From: Hyphomicrobiales bacterium 4NK60-0047b
GTDB taxonomy: Bacteria > Pseudomonadota > Alphaproteobacteria > Rhizobiales > HXMU1428-3
Direction of reading: 5' to 3'
Length of the DNA: 64,000 nt
Assembly (NCBI GenBank): GCA_040367435.1
Contig: BAABWY010000003.1
Location: 248,001-312,000 of the forward strand
Every line of letters starts with the position of its first letter. Positions within the stretch are counted from its first letter, which is position 1. Both the position numbers and the translations under genes were made by a program. Positions 63,777 to 64,000 of this stretch are shown in pieces. Under the pieces are notes generated by a model. That model saw only the letters and a program-made list of their open reading frames with translations. It ran no database searches and was not told the origin of the DNA.

Positions 63777-64000
63777 TTATTGTGTTTTTAAAGCCTGCTG
63801 GCTTTCTGCTTGAAACAATAATTCACTTCGATCCGGCACGAAGGCTAGTTTTTCAGTGATGGTCGTCGCATTTTGCGGGTAATTGCCGTTGAATTTAAGA
63901 GCTACGAAATTCTCTCCTATGCCCGCGTTTCCCGTTTTGACGATTAGATCTCTCCAGCCGTTTGTAAATTTTTGTGCCACATGAACAGGCCCTTTCACGC
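63777..64000 (-). CDS. Unknown protein, C-terminal fragment (5' end outside window)
   Basis: The frame is open to the right edge; the GTG at 63998 need not be the start. At least 73 residues. The visible part (FTNGWRDLIVKTGNAGIG, FVALKFNGNYPQNATT, LAFVPDRSELLFQAES) looks like a beta-rich periplasmic domain. Not recognised. It stands in line with the Sel1-channel operon, 343 bp upstream of it. Confidence 0.65.
   Translation of the reverse strand, partial: VKGPVHVAQKFTNGWRDLIVKTGNAGIGENFVALKFNGNYPQNATTITEKLAFVPDRSELLFQAESQQALKTQ

Overview
The window looks like a chromosomal segment of an AT-rich alphaproteobacterium. The core gene sets (mutM/ubiE/ubiB/coaBC/dut; recO-era-rnc-lepB-acpS with a DUF2062 gene; smpB-dapA-slt; rpoZ with a single long rsh; panB, a YfgM-like gene, bamB and der; a DUF1489 protein; NnrU) are those I know from Rhizobiales/Hyphomicrobiales. 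Base composition is low-GC by eye; I cannot name the genus. No tRNA, rRNA, IS transposase, prophage or CRISPR array was recognised.

Layout. 1-2.8 kb: the 3' part of a large secreted-type protein with DUF11-like domains and 13 cysteine-rich modules. 2.9-11.2 kb: housekeeping genes (mutM, then ubiE, ubiB, coaBC, dut, cysK, a MoeB/ThiF-like E1 enzyme and a solute-binding protein). 11.5-20.5 kb: a fatty-acid hydroxylase-type membrane enzyme, rsh, rpoZ, folK, a NYN nuclease-like gene, a family-5-like uracil-DNA glycosylase, an RTX calcium-binding protein, smpB and dapA. 21-24.3 kb: a soluble lytic transglycosylase and an alpha/beta-hydrolase with a degenerate catalytic triad. 24.6-29.8 kb: an envelope cluster of an OmpA/BON protein, a 30-residue membrane protein and a membrane-anchored protein with helix-hairpin-helix-like repeats and an 18-bp minisatellite. 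30.8-34.3 kb: hypC, a SIS-domain gene, hypD and hypE with no hydrogenase subunit in view. 34.7-36.9 kb: a pentapeptide-repeat protein and a Tat-exported GH113-like protein. 36.9-42.2 kb: recO, era, rnc, lepB, acpS, DUF2062. 42.8-54 kb: a secreted protein with 11-residue repeats, a Sel1 protein, a TetR regulator, fetAB-type iron exporter genes, a methyltransferase, holC, der, bamB, yfgM-like, panB, nnrU-like. 54-60.4 kb: a small lipoprotein, two beta-propeller paralogues, DUF1489, then a bufferin-type copper-peptide cluster (bufA-bufB-bufC) and a dodecin. 60.5-64 kb: an uncharacterised set built round a four-helix MotA/TolQ/ExbB-type channel protein, a single-pass partner, a Sel1 protein and two unknown genes, running off the right edge.

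The noncoding space is unusually structured. About 17 copies of a REP-like hairpin occur in two arm versions (GGTTGC/GCAACC and GATGC/GCATC) that change together, and at least three sit inside a longer composite element seen four times. The most interesting targets are the channel cluster at the right edge, the bufferin operon with a terminator between precursor and maturation genes, the REP/composite repeat family, the SIS-containing hyp cluster and the modular cysteine-rich protein at the left edge.
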